Assembly: GCA_947366105.1 (NCBI GenBank)
Contig: CANAZK010000007.1
Location: 1-44,405, forward strand
DNA length: 44,405 bases
Source of the DNA: an uncultured Lachnospiraceae bacterium
Lineage (GTDB): Bacteria > Bacillota > Clostridia > Lachnospirales > Lachnospiraceae
Reading direction: 5' to 3'
Position numbers and translations under genes: made by a program. How positions within the stretch are numbered: position 1 is the stretch's first letter; every line of letters starts with the position of its first letter. The notes under the pieces were generated by a model. That model did no database searches. It had not been told where the DNA came from and saw only the letters and a list, made by a program, of their open reading frames with translations. Positions 9,568 through 19,372 of this stretch are shown here, in pieces.

Positions 9568-10954
9568 ATATTATTTTCTTTAAAGCATATGTATGATTCA
9601 GAATCAGCGGCCGCAAATATCCGCAAATGTCGCTCATCGGGAATGTTTCGTCCTTCAGCCGTATGCCCAGCTCCTGTTTCATAAACTGCTTACGCCTCTG
9701 CATCCTCGCCCACATTTCAGGATATTCACTTTTCATCTGCCCCTGCAGCTCTTCATCCGCAATCACAACGCCGTCTTCCGCGCTGACGCCGCCATAGCCC
9801 TGCATGGACGGAATAATATCCGCCTGAAGAATGACTCCGCTTTCAAGAACGACTTCTGTTCCCGGATAAAACGGGGAAGCCGTCCATTCATCATCTGCGG
9901 TATAATGTCCCGGATTCAGAGCCCAGTGAAACTTTTCCTTTGGAAGAACCGTTTCTATTCTTTCATAAATTTCTGCACAGGACGCTCCAATTCCCACTGC
10001 CTCCATCCACTCTGCCAAAGCTTCATAATAGGGAACTGCAAGCACTTCAATATAATCCCGTACGTCTTCAGGCAGCTCTTCACATTTTTCAGCCACATAA
10101 GCCGCCCGGGAGGACAGACCGCCTCTTAGTCCCAGCGTTAACGATAGTTTATCACCCAGCTCAATCTTATTTGCACGGGGAAATACAACCGCATCCGTAA
10201 AACGCTCTCCCGCCGCGCAAATCGTTGTAACAGTAGCAGGCTGCCCGTACGGCGATAAAACCTCTGCAATTTCCATCTCTGTTTTTCCGGGCGCCACCGC
10301 ATTCATAGCCTGCAGTATTCTAGACGATGCAAGACCCGAACCAAATTCATAATGTGCAATTTCGTTTGCATTGACATGATTTCTGACGCCGGACTTGGAA
10401 TCCACAAAAATACCCGCAGCATTGCATATTTCCGCATAAGGGTTGGCACATTTCAACGCATCCATAATAAAAGCAGGAATATCAAACATCTCCCGACAGT
10501 TCTCTTTCGTTCCGGTAAACATCTTCCAGCCTGCACACCCTATTTTTTTCGCCTTATAAATGCCTGCATCCCTCATAATTCCCGACAGACTCTTATCATC
10601 TCCCATTGGCTGATACGGCAGGGAAAAATGTGGAGCATGAACGACCTCAGCTTGAATACGGCTGTATTTCGCCATCTTTAAATTTTCATTTCCTAATACT
10701 AAATAGTTTATACCTTCACCGTGCAAAACAAGCAGCGCTTCTTCAAACCTTGGCTCAAATCCTGTCAGATAAGCAAAATTCGCTCCATGCTCACGATCCG
10801 CATAGATAACCAATGTATCCAAATCCAGCTCCTGCATCTTCGAAAGAACACGGTTATATCTCTCAGTCATAGTTCTTTCCGTCAGGTTTACCGGCACATA
10901 TGTCCTGCAGATTTCAGGCATCCTTACTTTGTCATAAATAACTCTTTTCTCCAT
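9566..10954 (-). CDS. M24-fold (Xaa-Pro peptidase/creatinase-like) protein, probably lacking a complete metal site
   Basis: Creatinase-like N-domain and pita-bread-like C-domain; metal Asp positions appear substituted. Start at MEKRVIYD (10954) preferred. Confidence 0.7.
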   Translation of the reverse strand: MEKRVIYDKVRMPEICRTYVPVNLTERTMTERYNRVLSKMQELDLDTLVIYADREHGANFAYLTGFEPRFEEALLVLHGEGINYLVLGNENLKMAKYSRIQAEVVHAPHFSLPYQPMGDDKSLSGIMRDAGIYKAKKIGCAGWKMFTGTKENCREMFDIPAFIMDALKCANPYAEICNAAGIFVDSKSGVRNHVNANEIAHYEFGSGLASSRILQAMNAVAPGKTEMEIAEVLSPYGQPATVTTICAAGERFTDAVVFPRANKIELGDKLSLTLGLRGGLSSRAAYVAEKCEELPEDVRDYIEVLAVPYYEALAEWMEAVGIGASCAEIYERIETVLPKEKFHWALNPGHYTADDEWTASPFYPGTEVVLESGVILQADIIPSMQGYGGVSAEDGVVIADEELQGQMKSEYPEMWARMQRRKQFMKQELGIRLKDETFPMSDICGYLRPLILNHTYALKKII

Positions 10955-11907
10955 AAAGCTCTCCCGTCTTTTTGTCCCGCCAAAAGCGCCGCTCCCGTAA
11001 TTCCAGCGTCGTTTCCCAGCTCGGCAATACAAAACACAGCCCCCTTTTCAGCCAGGCGAATATGTCTGCAATATTCTTTTTCAATGCTTTCAATAATTAT
11101 TTTACCGGCATTGGACACACCTCCGCCAATTACATACACCTCCGGGTCAAATGCATGAGAAAAATATCCAAGACCGATTCCCAGCGCCCCAAGGCATTTG
11201 TCCAAACATTTCACCGCAAGTCCGTCGCCTTTATCCGCCGCCTCACAGATTTCCTTTGCAGTCATCTTTCCTAACCCTCGAAGCATGGAATCCGCCTCGG
11301 TTCCCGCCAGCAGCTTTTTCATATAACGGACAATTCCCGTCGCAGAGGCAAACTGATCCACACACCCGTGATTTCCGCAATTACATACGCTTTCCTCGTC
11401 AGAGTAAACCGTTACGTGACCGATTTCACCTGCGATAGAGTGCGCGCCTGAGAGGATTTGTCCATTCAGGACAATTCCTCCTCCGACGCCCGTACCAAGC
11501 GTAACCAGCATCATAGAAGAAAAAGCTCTCCCCGCTCCACGATAATACTCTCCAAAGGCGGCTGCATTGGCATCATTTTCCGCCGCAATTTCAGCCTTAG
11601 GAAAAAAATGTTTCATTTCTCTTACAACATGAAAATTGTTCCAATGCAGATTTACACAATTCCGAACATATCCTTCCGAATCCACTGGTCCGGGGATTCC
11701 CATTCCTATACCGTATACCTCTTCCCGGCCGATTCCATTCTCCTCCAGCATACGATAGATTTCTTCTGCAGCAGAAGGGATAATTCTCCGCCCGCTTTCC
11801 GCCAAGTCTGTTTTACAAGACCATTTTTTAATCAGCGCGTACTCCTCGGAAAACAAGCCCAATTTTATCTGCGTTCCACCTACATCTACTCCGATTATCA
11901 CGCCCAC
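10924..11907 (-). CDS. ROK family sugar kinase
   Basis: IGVDVGGTQIKLGL, GMGIPGPVD, ENDANAAAFGEY, GHVTVYSDEESVCNCGNHGCVDQFAS zinc/ROK motif. Confidence 0.93.
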   Translation of the reverse strand: MGVIIGVDVGGTQIKLGLFSEEYALIKKWSCKTDLAESGRRIIPSAAEEIYRMLEENGIGREEVYGIGMGIPGPVDSEGYVRNCVNLHWNNFHVVREMKHFFPKAEIAAENDANAAAFGEYYRGAGRAFSSMMLVTLGTGVGGGIVLNGQILSGAHSIAGEIGHVTVYSDEESVCNCGNHGCVDQFASATGIVRYMKKLLAGTEADSMLRGLGKMTAKEICEAADKGDGLAVKCLDKCLGALGIGLGYFSHAFDPEVYVIGGGVSNAGKIIIESIEKEYCRHIRLAEKGAVFCIAELGNDAGITGAALLAGQKDGRALWRKELFMTK

Positions 11908-11930
11908 ACCGACTATCCTCTCTTTCTTCT

Positions 11931-12827
11931 TTACTTCAGATCATACAGCCGGGCTGCATTATCATGAAGAATTCCCTGAATCTCTTTCTCTGTAAAGAGC
12001 GGCCAACCGGAATTTGCACAAATCTTATTCATGCCAAATTTCACAAAGTCAATCCATTCCAGCAAGTCTTCCGTCGGATTCTCCGAGAATAAATCATTAT
12101 TGGCGGCAACAAAATCAGATGCAAACATTACTCTGTCTATAATACCCATTTCTTTTGCCAAAACCAAGTTCCATGTAAGCCAAAACGGTCTCTTATAAAG
12201 CATTGCCAAATCTGTATAAAGATTCTTGTCATTTACCATCAGCGTAAACAGGTACTCGCTAAACGGATAACCGATATGTTCCACAACCATCTTCATATCA
12301 GGAAAATTAAATGTCACATCGTTCAAATCCTTCATCTGCACATATTTTGTATGCGCAAGAACCGTAGGTCCCCCCGCCGCTGAATGATGATACTGCACTA
12401 CTGCTCCCTGGCTGTCTGCAAGCTCATAAAACGGATACATCTGGGGATCGTTGGCATGGAACTGTCCGTATGGGGGCGTAAATAATACTCCTCTGTAGCC
12501 GCAGTTTGTAAGTTTATCTTCTACATAATCATAGTTTTTCTGTGAAAATCTTCCTGCACTGTCAATCGGCTCCACACTGCAGAACGGAACGAAAAATTCC
12601 GGGTACTTCTTAAATGCGTCTTCTACCGCGCATTCTCCAAATTCAGAATTCCACACTTTATGCATATCCTGCGCCATGCAGACGCAGTTCTGTATGCCTG
12701 CCTCTTTCATCCATTTTACCAACTGGTCAATGTCCGTATCATTCGGAATCGTCTGTCCCAGCCTATCATAAGTAGCTTTATCAAAACATTTAGAATTAAT
12801 TAAATGCATATGTGAATCTATTATCAT
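11931..12827 (-). CDS. Amidohydrolase-2 (COG2159-type) metal-dependent TIM-barrel hydrolase
   Basis: MIIDSHMHL HxH motif, VVEHIGYPF, MFASDF near the C-terminus. Confidence 0.82.
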   Translation of the reverse strand: MIIDSHMHLINSKCFDKATYDRLGQTIPNDTDIDQLVKWMKEAGIQNCVCMAQDMHKVWNSEFGECAVEDAFKKYPEFFVPFCSVEPIDSAGRFSQKNYDYVEDKLTNCGYRGVLFTPPYGQFHANDPQMYPFYELADSQGAVVQYHHSAAGGPTVLAHTKYVQMKDLNDVTFNFPDMKMVVEHIGYPFSEYLFTLMVNDKNLYTDLAMLYKRPFWLTWNLVLAKEMGIIDRVMFASDFVAANNDLFSENPTEDLLEWIDFVKFGMNKICANSGWPLFTEKEIQGILHDNAARLYDLK

Positions 12828-12860
12828 ATTTTCTCCATTCTATCCTCGTACTCGCCGGTC

Positions 12861-13859
12861 TTATTCAGCATTAATGTCAAAATCAGCAGCATTTTCTGCC
12901 GTCAGAAGCTCCGGTGTAAATTTGTAGATATCATCAGCTCCGGCTCTTTTATAGCTGCCGTCAAGAATCTGTACCATATATTCCACACATTTCTCCGCCA
13001 TCTTTTTAGCAGACATGCCCGGACTTGCCGCTAATTTACAGTCTGGTCCCACATCCTGCATTACCTTCTGCTGTTCTTGCGTTGCATCATAGCCTACTAC
13101 AACCACTTCTGTTTTACCCGCATCCTGAAGCGCATTATATGTTGCCATTGTGCTTTCGTTCCAATATAAGAAGAATGCATCTGCATCCGGATACGCTGTA
13201 ATCATATCGGAAGCCCAAGCATAACAACCGTTAGACGTTCTGTCAGAAGTTCTGTTCTTAACCACTTCCACGCCTGGATAATTTGCTTCCAAATAAGAGA
13301 TAAACCCGTTCACGCGAAGTCCGCTTGATGCAATAGAAGGCTCGTCTTCAAAGATGATAATCTGTGCGTCCTCTTTTCCGTCCAACGCTTTCATACACTC
13401 CTCTGCCGCCAGTTCGCCGCCCTTTGTGTCATCGTACTGTACAGACGCATCCGCTCCGCCTTGTGAAGCAAGACAGTCAAAGTCAACGATTGGAATTCCT
13501 GCTTCATTTGCCAAAGCTACCGCATCATTTGCACCCTCCGTGTCAATCGCCGTGTAAATAATGCCGTCTACTCCCTGGGTTACCAGATTCTCAATAATGG
13601 TATACTCTTTCGCCCAGTCTCCCGCCGGATCCATGGTAACGGCTTCCCAGCCTTTTGCCTCGATAGCCTCACGAGCAACCTGTTCAAATTCCGCTTCGAA
13701 TGACATCGCCATATCCCATGGAACAATTGCAATCGTCTTTTTGTCAGAGGAATCGTCCTTCTTATCCTTAGAGTCGGAATCCTTGCCGGAACTGCAGCCC
13801 GCCAGTGAAGAAACACAGAGAAGCCCTGCCAGCAACATACTAATCATTTTTCTTTTCAT
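12861..13859 (-). CDS. Sugar-type ABC substrate-binding lipoprotein (RbsB family)
   Basis: Lipobox LCVSSLAGCSSG, periplasmic binding protein 4-like fold sequence (QGVDGIIYTAIDTEGANDAVALANEAGIPIVDFD). Confidence 0.9.
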   Translation of the reverse strand: MKRKMISMLLAGLLCVSSLAGCSSGKDSDSKDKKDDSSDKKTIAIVPWDMAMSFEAEFEQVAREAIEAKGWEAVTMDPAGDWAKEYTIIENLVTQGVDGIIYTAIDTEGANDAVALANEAGIPIVDFDCLASQGGADASVQYDDTKGGELAAEECMKALDGKEDAQIIIFEDEPSIASSGLRVNGFISYLEANYPGVEVVKNRTSDRTSNGCYAWASDMITAYPDADAFFLYWNESTMATYNALQDAGKTEVVVVGYDATQEQQKVMQDVGPDCKLAASPGMSAKKMAEKCVEYMVQILDGSYKRAGADDIYKFTPELLTAENAADFDINAE

Positions 13860-13981
13860 AAATTTTCTCTCCTTTCACATTCACATGAAATTTTCACTCG
13901 TTTAATATTTATAACAGCCCGATTCATTCGGCCGCAACGAATCGGCTGAAATAAAGCTAAATGTAAATATTATAAAACTAT

Positions 13982-14989
13982 TTACTTTTTCTCTTTCGTT
14001 TCTCTTGCCGAAATACGGCTGAACCACTGTGAATAGAATACCGCCAGTATCATCAGTACGCCCCTTACCACATACTGCCAGTTAGAACCGATATACATCA
14101 GGTTCATACCGTTAGTAATCATACCCATCAAAAGAGCTCCTAAAAATACACCTATCGTAAGTCCCTTACCGCCGGAAAGGGCAACGCCGCCTATGGCGCA
14201 GGCCGAAATCGCGATGGTCTCATATCCGGTTCCCGCATTCGGTGTTGCAGAACCCACACGCGCGGTAGATAAAATTCCCGCAATTGCGGACAATCCGCCG
14301 CTTATTACATAAGTGGAAAACCGGACTGCGGACACATTAATTCCCGACAGATATGCAGCCTGATAATTGCCGCCGATAGCGTATATTTTTCTTCCATATG
14401 ATGTCTTTCCAAGAATTACAGCCATAAGAAGAAAAACGATTACAAGTATCCATACCGATATGGAAATTCCCAGCACCTCGCTTTTACTGAGCGCCTTGAA
14501 CTCATTCGGCAGATTCGTCACGGCAGTATTTTTACTTACAATATATACAAGCCCTCTCACCGCCGTCTGAGTACCAAGCGTAACAATAAAGGGGTCAATC
14601 TTTGTTTTCGCTACTACGATACCATTCATTGCTCCGATTACGGCGCAGAACACGACCGCACCTACAACCGCGCCGGCTAAATTCGTTTTCACTCCGTACA
14701 GACCGTCTGTTACCATCAACGCGCATACCGTTCCTCCCAGTGCGGAAGTAGATGAAATAGAAAGATCGAAAGTTCCGTTAATCAGCGGAAACGCCAACGC
14801 ACATGCCAAAATTCCGTATACGACAATCTCCTTTAATATATTGCCAAGATTATGAACCGTCAGAAAATTACCGCTTCTTGCCTGAACAATACCGGAAAAT
14901 ACGATAATCAGACAAATCAGCCCTACCAGCTCAAAGTACTTTGATTTCTTCATTTTATTCCATAGATTTTCTTTATTCATGTCTTTCAT
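13982..14989 (-). CDS. Ribose-type ABC permease (RbsC family)
   Basis: Multi-TM, FDLSISSTSALGG, IDPFIVTLGTQTAVRGL. Start at MKDMNKEN (14989) after AGAGGA. Confidence 0.9.
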   Translation of the reverse strand: MKDMNKENLWNKMKKSKYFELVGLICLIIVFSGIVQARSGNFLTVHNLGNILKEIVVYGILACALAFPLINGTFDLSISSTSALGGTVCALMVTDGLYGVKTNLAGAVVGAVVFCAVIGAMNGIVVAKTKIDPFIVTLGTQTAVRGLVYIVSKNTAVTNLPNEFKALSKSEVLGISISVWILVIVFLLMAVILGKTSYGRKIYAIGGNYQAAYLSGINVSAVRFSTYVISGGLSAIAGILSTARVGSATPNAGTGYETIAISACAIGGVALSGGKGLTIGVFLGALLMGMITNGMNLMYIGSNWQYVVRGVLMILAVFYSQWFSRISARETKEKK

Positions 14990-15005
14990 AGCTTTTATCC
15001 TCTCC

Positions 15006-16493
15006 CTATGCAGTTCCATGTGAAATTGCAAGTTTCATAATAGTTTCCTCGCTGGCCTCTTCCATTCCAAGCTCTCCCGATACATGCCCCTCATGCATCA
15101 CGATAAGACGGTCGCTAATCCCAAGAAGTTCCGTCATCTCTGAAGAGACTACTATGATCGAAAGCCCTTTTGTTGCCAGTGTATTTATAATTTTATAGAT
15201 TTCAGCCTTCGCCCCTACATCCACGCCCCTCGTCGGTTCATCCAAGAGCAGAATATCCGGCTCCGGAGCCAGGCATTTTGCCAGTACAACCTTCTGCTGA
15301 TTTCCGCCGCTCAATCTCTGTACCTGCATATTTCTGCCAAAGGAACGAATTCTCAGCTCATCTATATAGTAATCCGTAATATCGTTCTCCTTCTTTCTAT
15401 TTATAAAAGAAAAGTGTGAAATCTTTTTCAATACGCTTAATATCGTGTTTTGAAGAATGGACTGATGCTGAATCAACCCTTGATCTTTTCTGTCTTCCGG
15501 CAAAAACGCAAACCCCTTCTTAAGCGCCGCTATCGGAGATTCGTTTTCAATCCTCCTACCGTTCAGGTACATCTCCCCGCTGCATCCGTCCACGCCAAAA
15601 ATTGCTCTTAAAAGCTCGGTCCTTCCGGCTCCAACCAAACCTGCGATTCCTAAAACCTCGCCTTTGCGAAGTGTAAATGAAACGTTGGAAATATTACGGT
15701 TCGACACATTTTTCACTTCAAAAACCGTCTCTCCGATTTTGTTTGTTTTCTCCGGAAACTGCTGCGTCATCTTACGACCCACCATCATCTTCACAATATC
15801 CTCGACGGTAGTTTCAGCCACAAGGCCTTCACCGGAATTCTCACCGTCCCGCAGAACCACAACCCTGTCGCCCACTGCATAGATATCTTCCATGCGATGT
15901 GAAATCAAAATTACGGCTATGCCTTTCTCTTTGAGCTTTCTGACTATCTTATATAACGTATTTGTTTCCTCAAGAGTCAGCGCCGCCGTAGGCTCGTCAA
16001 ATATAATGATTGACGCATCGTGAGACAAGGCTTTTACAATCTCGATAAGCTGCCTGTGCGCCACACTGTACTGCTTTATCAGAGAGTCTGGTTCAAAATA
16101 AATGCCGAGCTGTTCCATCAAAGCTTTTGTCTTGCTTCTCAATGCCTTTTTATCAATCAATCCGCATTTGGTCTGATATCTTCCAACATAGATATTCTCT
16201 GCCACTGTCATCTCTTCAATCTGTATCAGTTCCTGATGTACCATACTGATACCAAGTTGAAATGAATCTGTCGGTTTTGTAATACTGACCTTTTCGCCCT
16301 TCATATAAATATCGCCCTCAGAAGGCGTTTCCGCGCCTGCGAGAATCTTCATCAGCGTAGATTTTCCCGCGCCGTTCTCACCGCACAGGCACAAAACCTC
16401 CCCCGCCTTTAAACTCAGGTTTGCGTTCTTTAACGCGTAAATTCCTCCGTACCTTTTAGAAATATTTTTCATTTCAAGAATATGCTCATTCAT
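15006..16493 (-). CDS. Ribose-type ABC ATP-binding protein (RbsA family, two ATPase domains)
   Basis: GENGAGKSTLMKIL, second domain GLVGAGRTELLRAIFG, LSGGNQQKVVLAKCL. Confidence 0.94.
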   Translation of the reverse strand: MNEHILEMKNISKRYGGIYALKNANLSLKAGEVLCLCGENGAGKSTLMKILAGAETPSEGDIYMKGEKVSITKPTDSFQLGISMVHQELIQIEEMTVAENIYVGRYQTKCGLIDKKALRSKTKALMEQLGIYFEPDSLIKQYSVAHRQLIEIVKALSHDASIIIFDEPTAALTLEETNTLYKIVRKLKEKGIAVILISHRMEDIYAVGDRVVVLRDGENSGEGLVAETTVEDIVKMMVGRKMTQQFPEKTNKIGETVFEVKNVSNRNISNVSFTLRKGEVLGIAGLVGAGRTELLRAIFGVDGCSGEMYLNGRRIENESPIAALKKGFAFLPEDRKDQGLIQHQSILQNTILSVLKKISHFSFINRKKENDITDYYIDELRIRSFGRNMQVQRLSGGNQQKVVLAKCLAPEPDILLLDEPTRGVDVGAKAEIYKIINTLATKGLSIIVVSSEMTELLGISDRLIVMHEGHVSGELGMEEASEETIMKLAISHGTA

Positions 16494-16723
16494 AATTTTA
16501 TCCCCTGCCTGTTCCCTAAAATGAATCTGTAAACAATCTGAAGTTCCGATAAATATTTATCTGCGCTTCTAATTATCACACTATTTACTTGTTTTCAATA
16601 AAAAGTATATCATTGGTTCAATGTTTATCACAATAAAATTTTTAAGGTAATTTTTACCAAATATATCCGCTATTTTTTGTGTATTTTCGCACTCTAATTG
16701 TATTATGGACTACTTTTCAAATT

Positions 16724-16741
16724 ATGATAAACTTTTATCAT
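16724..16741. promoter_or_regulatory. LacI-type operator (perfect inverted repeat)
   Basis: ATGATAAA-CT-TTTATCAT in the divergent intergenic region. Confidence 0.65.
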
Positions 16742-16746
16742 TATAG

Positions 16747-16775
16747 TTGACTTTGCATGAAAATGCTGATATTAT
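16747..16775 (+). promoter_or_regulatory. Promoter of the lacI-family gene
   Basis: TTGACT-17 nt-TATTAT between the two operator-like sites. Confidence 0.65.
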
Positions 16776-16780
16776 GATTA

Positions 16781-16798
16781 AAAATAAACTTTTATCAT
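16781..16798. promoter_or_regulatory. Second operator-like site
   Basis: AAAATAAACTTTTATCAT, sharing ATAAACTTTTATCAT with the upstream palindrome. Confidence 0.55.
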
Positions 16799-16814
16799 TT
16801 AGAAAGGAGTCCCC

Positions 16815-17849
16815 ATGAAAAAGAAAAAAGTCACTTTAGACTTAATCGCTGACAAGGCACACGTTTCAAAAGCGCTGGTCTCCCGTGTCCTTAACAATAA
16901 ACCGGTAAGAGTATCGGAAGAAAAGCGGGAACTTATTTTGAAAATCGCCAACCAGCTTGATTACATTCCTTCGGGTTCCGCCGCGGCAGCCCCTCCGGCT
17001 AACATGGGTAAGACAATCGCACTGATTCTTCCCCGGATAAACAGCAGCTTTATGTCCTGTATTGCAGAAACGATAACCGACATTGCATACGAGAGCGGAT
17101 ATTCCGTCCTTGTTTTTGACGGCAAAGAAAACAGCGCCTTGGAAATGAAATATCTGACTATGTGTCATTCTATTAAAATTTCGGGCATTATCATCGACTC
17201 ATTTTCTGCCGCCAACAATAAGACGTATTTAAAGAAGATTGCAGAATGGAAAATCCCTTTTGTTTTCTTTGACTGTTACCCCAACGATAACCGATTCTCC
17301 ATTATTTCATCCAAAAACAAAGAAGGAGCAAAAAAGCTTACGGAAAGCCTGATTGCTCGGGGTCATAAAAATATTTTAAATATCATACAGAACAAGTCCA
17401 CGCTCACCAACGTTTCTATGGAACGTCTGAACGGTTACTACTCGGCTATGGACGAACACCAGCTCTCTGGTTATAATGAAATTATTTACCCGGAAAGAGA
17501 TTATCAACAGCAGCCCATTTTTTCCCTTTTGGAATCTTCAAAGGAATTTACAGCCTTTATCATCCAAACCGGAACAGATGTAAAGCACTTTCTGCACCTG
17601 ATCTCTAAAACAAAATATGCAGATAAGGACTTTGAAATCGGCGTTTTTGATGACTTTGAACTGCCCTTTTCCAAAGTCATTACCCGGGACAATCAAAATA
17701 TTTACAGCAAAATAGTCAGCATTATCAGCCAACGCCCTCAGGAAATAGCCTCCCATGCTATCAACACACTGATAGACAACATAAAAAAAGGGGAAGCATT
17801 TATCCCGGTACATCATTTCATCGACTGCGATTTGATTATGCGAAAATAG
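16815..17849 (+). CDS. LacI family transcriptional regulator
   Basis: N-terminal HTH (VTLDLIADKAHVSKALVSRVLNNKPVRVSEEKRELI) plus periplasmic-binding-like domain; divergent from the ABC operon. Confidence 0.93.
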   Translation: MKKKKVTLDLIADKAHVSKALVSRVLNNKPVRVSEEKRELILKIANQLDYIPSGSAAAAPPANMGKTIALILPRINSSFMSCIAETITDIAYESGYSVLVFDGKENSALEMKYLTMCHSIKISGIIIDSFSAANNKTYLKKIAEWKIPFVFFDCYPNDNRFSIISSKNKEGAKKLTESLIARGHKNILNIIQNKSTLTNVSMERLNGYYSAMDEHQLSGYNEIIYPERDYQQQPIFSLLESSKEFTAFIIQTGTDVKHFLHLISKTKYADKDFEIGVFDDFELPFSKVITRDNQNIYSKIVSIISQRPQEIASHAINTLIDNIKKGEAFIPVHHFIDCDLIMRK

Positions 17850-17870
17850 ATTCTGATTTTCTATATCATA

Positions 17871-17914
17871 AAAGACCTCACACTCTTCGTACTTACGAGT
17901 GTAAGGTCTCTTTA
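17871..17914. terminator. Bidirectional terminator
   Basis: AAAGACCTCACACTC-loop-GAGTGTAAGGTCTCTTT between convergent genes. Confidence 0.7.
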
Positions 17915-17942
17915 TGCCGCAGTCAGGCTGCGTTATCCCTTC

Positions 17943-19256
17943 TTACTTTTCAATTGTGTAATTTCCCGCCCCTCGGACAACAATTGCAGAATTAAAAAAT
18001 TCCTCAAACACCTTTATCAAATAATACGTGTCCTTCACACCGCACGTCTCATAAGAAGAATGCATGGCCAACTGCGCAATCCCGATATCCACTGTATTTA
18101 TCGAAACCTTTGTGTCAGAAAGATTACCGAGCGTGGAACCCCCTCTAATATCTGAACGGTTCGCAAATGTCTGATACGGCACTTCCGCTTTTTCGCACAT
18201 AGTTTTAAATATTGCCGCCGAAACTGCATCCGTCGTATAGTTCTGACTGGCATTGTATTTGATCACAACGCCTCCATTCAAATACGGACGGTTTGTCAAA
18301 TCCGCCTTATCCGCATAATTCGGGTGGACAGCATGTGCATTATCAGCAGACAACATAAAGCTGGATGCCAGCGCCCTTATATAGTCCTCCTCCGTTCTTC
18401 CCAAGCCGCTGTTAATTCTCATCAGAATGTCCCTGAGAAATGTAGATTGTGCTCCCTGTTTTGTGCTGCTTCCAACTTCCTCATTATCAAACACGGCATG
18501 AACATTTACCGCCTTTCTGCTCTCTCCCGCCAAGAATCCTTTCAATGACGCAAACGCGCACTGAGCGTCATCAAGCTTCGGCGCCGAAACAAATTCCTCC
18601 TCCGCGCCCCACAATGTTCCTTCCATGCGGTTATAAAGATACAGATCATTTCCAAGTATATCCTCCGCCTTCACCCCGGCGCTTTTTGCAATAAGCTCCA
18701 TCAGGCTCCCATGCGCATCTTTGCCTCCGTAAAGAGGCTGCATATCTACCTGTGCGTTATACTTATAACCATCGTTCACTTCTCTGTTCATATGAGGAGC
18801 CAAATTGACGATCATAACCAAATCTCTATCTACATTCACAAGTTTTGTCACAATTTTTTTGCCGTCCTTCACAAGAAGTCTTCCTGCAATGGAAAGAGGA
18901 CGATCAAACCACGGCGCATACAGCATGCCTCCATAATTTTCTACATTAAGTTTTGTATACTTTTTCTCCACACAAATCTCCGTATTCTCCTTCAGCTTAA
19001 ATGTGGGAAAATCACTGTGGCTCGAAACAATATTAAATCCCGAAAAATCTTCCCCCGGAATCTTAAAAGCAATAATGGAAGATTCATTACGTGCCACATA
19101 ATACTTCCCTCCCGCCTTCAAATTCCACCTGTCCTGTTCAAAAATCTCTTCAAATCCATTCCGGTTCAGCTCTTCCTTCATATTATAAACCAAATGAAAG
19201 CTGCTGTAACTTCTCCCGATAAAATCCAGCAATTCTTTTGACGTTTCCTTAAACAT
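17943..19256 (-). CDS. M18 family aminopeptidase
   Basis: SSHSDFPTFKLK, DNEEVGSSTKQGAQSTFL, ADNAHAVHPNY, IRGGSTLG, MHSSYETCGVKD motifs. Confidence 0.94.
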   Translation of the reverse strand: MFKETSKELLDFIGRSYSSFHLVYNMKEELNRNGFEEIFEQDRWNLKAGGKYYVARNESSIIAFKIPGEDFSGFNIVSSHSDFPTFKLKENTEICVEKKYTKLNVENYGGMLYAPWFDRPLSIAGRLLVKDGKKIVTKLVNVDRDLVMIVNLAPHMNREVNDGYKYNAQVDMQPLYGGKDAHGSLMELIAKSAGVKAEDILGNDLYLYNRMEGTLWGAEEEFVSAPKLDDAQCAFASLKGFLAGESRKAVNVHAVFDNEEVGSSTKQGAQSTFLRDILMRINSGLGRTEEDYIRALASSFMLSADNAHAVHPNYADKADLTNRPYLNGGVVIKYNASQNYTTDAVSAAIFKTMCEKAEVPYQTFANRSDIRGGSTLGNLSDTKVSINTVDIGIAQLAMHSSYETCGVKDTYYLIKVFEEFFNSAIVVRGAGNYTIEK

Positions 19257-19315
19257 AATATCCTCCCGATTTTTTTATCGCTATATATTATAGCAACGCC
19301 CCCTGACTTTGGCAA

Positions 19316-19354
19316 GAAAAAGGATGTCTTAAAATCATAATTCTAAGACATCCT
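19316..19354 (-). terminator. Terminator of the MCP gene
   Basis: Minus strand AGGATGTCTTA-loop-TAAGACATCCTTTTTC. Confidence 0.7.
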
Positions 19355-19372
19355 ATAATCACTGCATTATTC

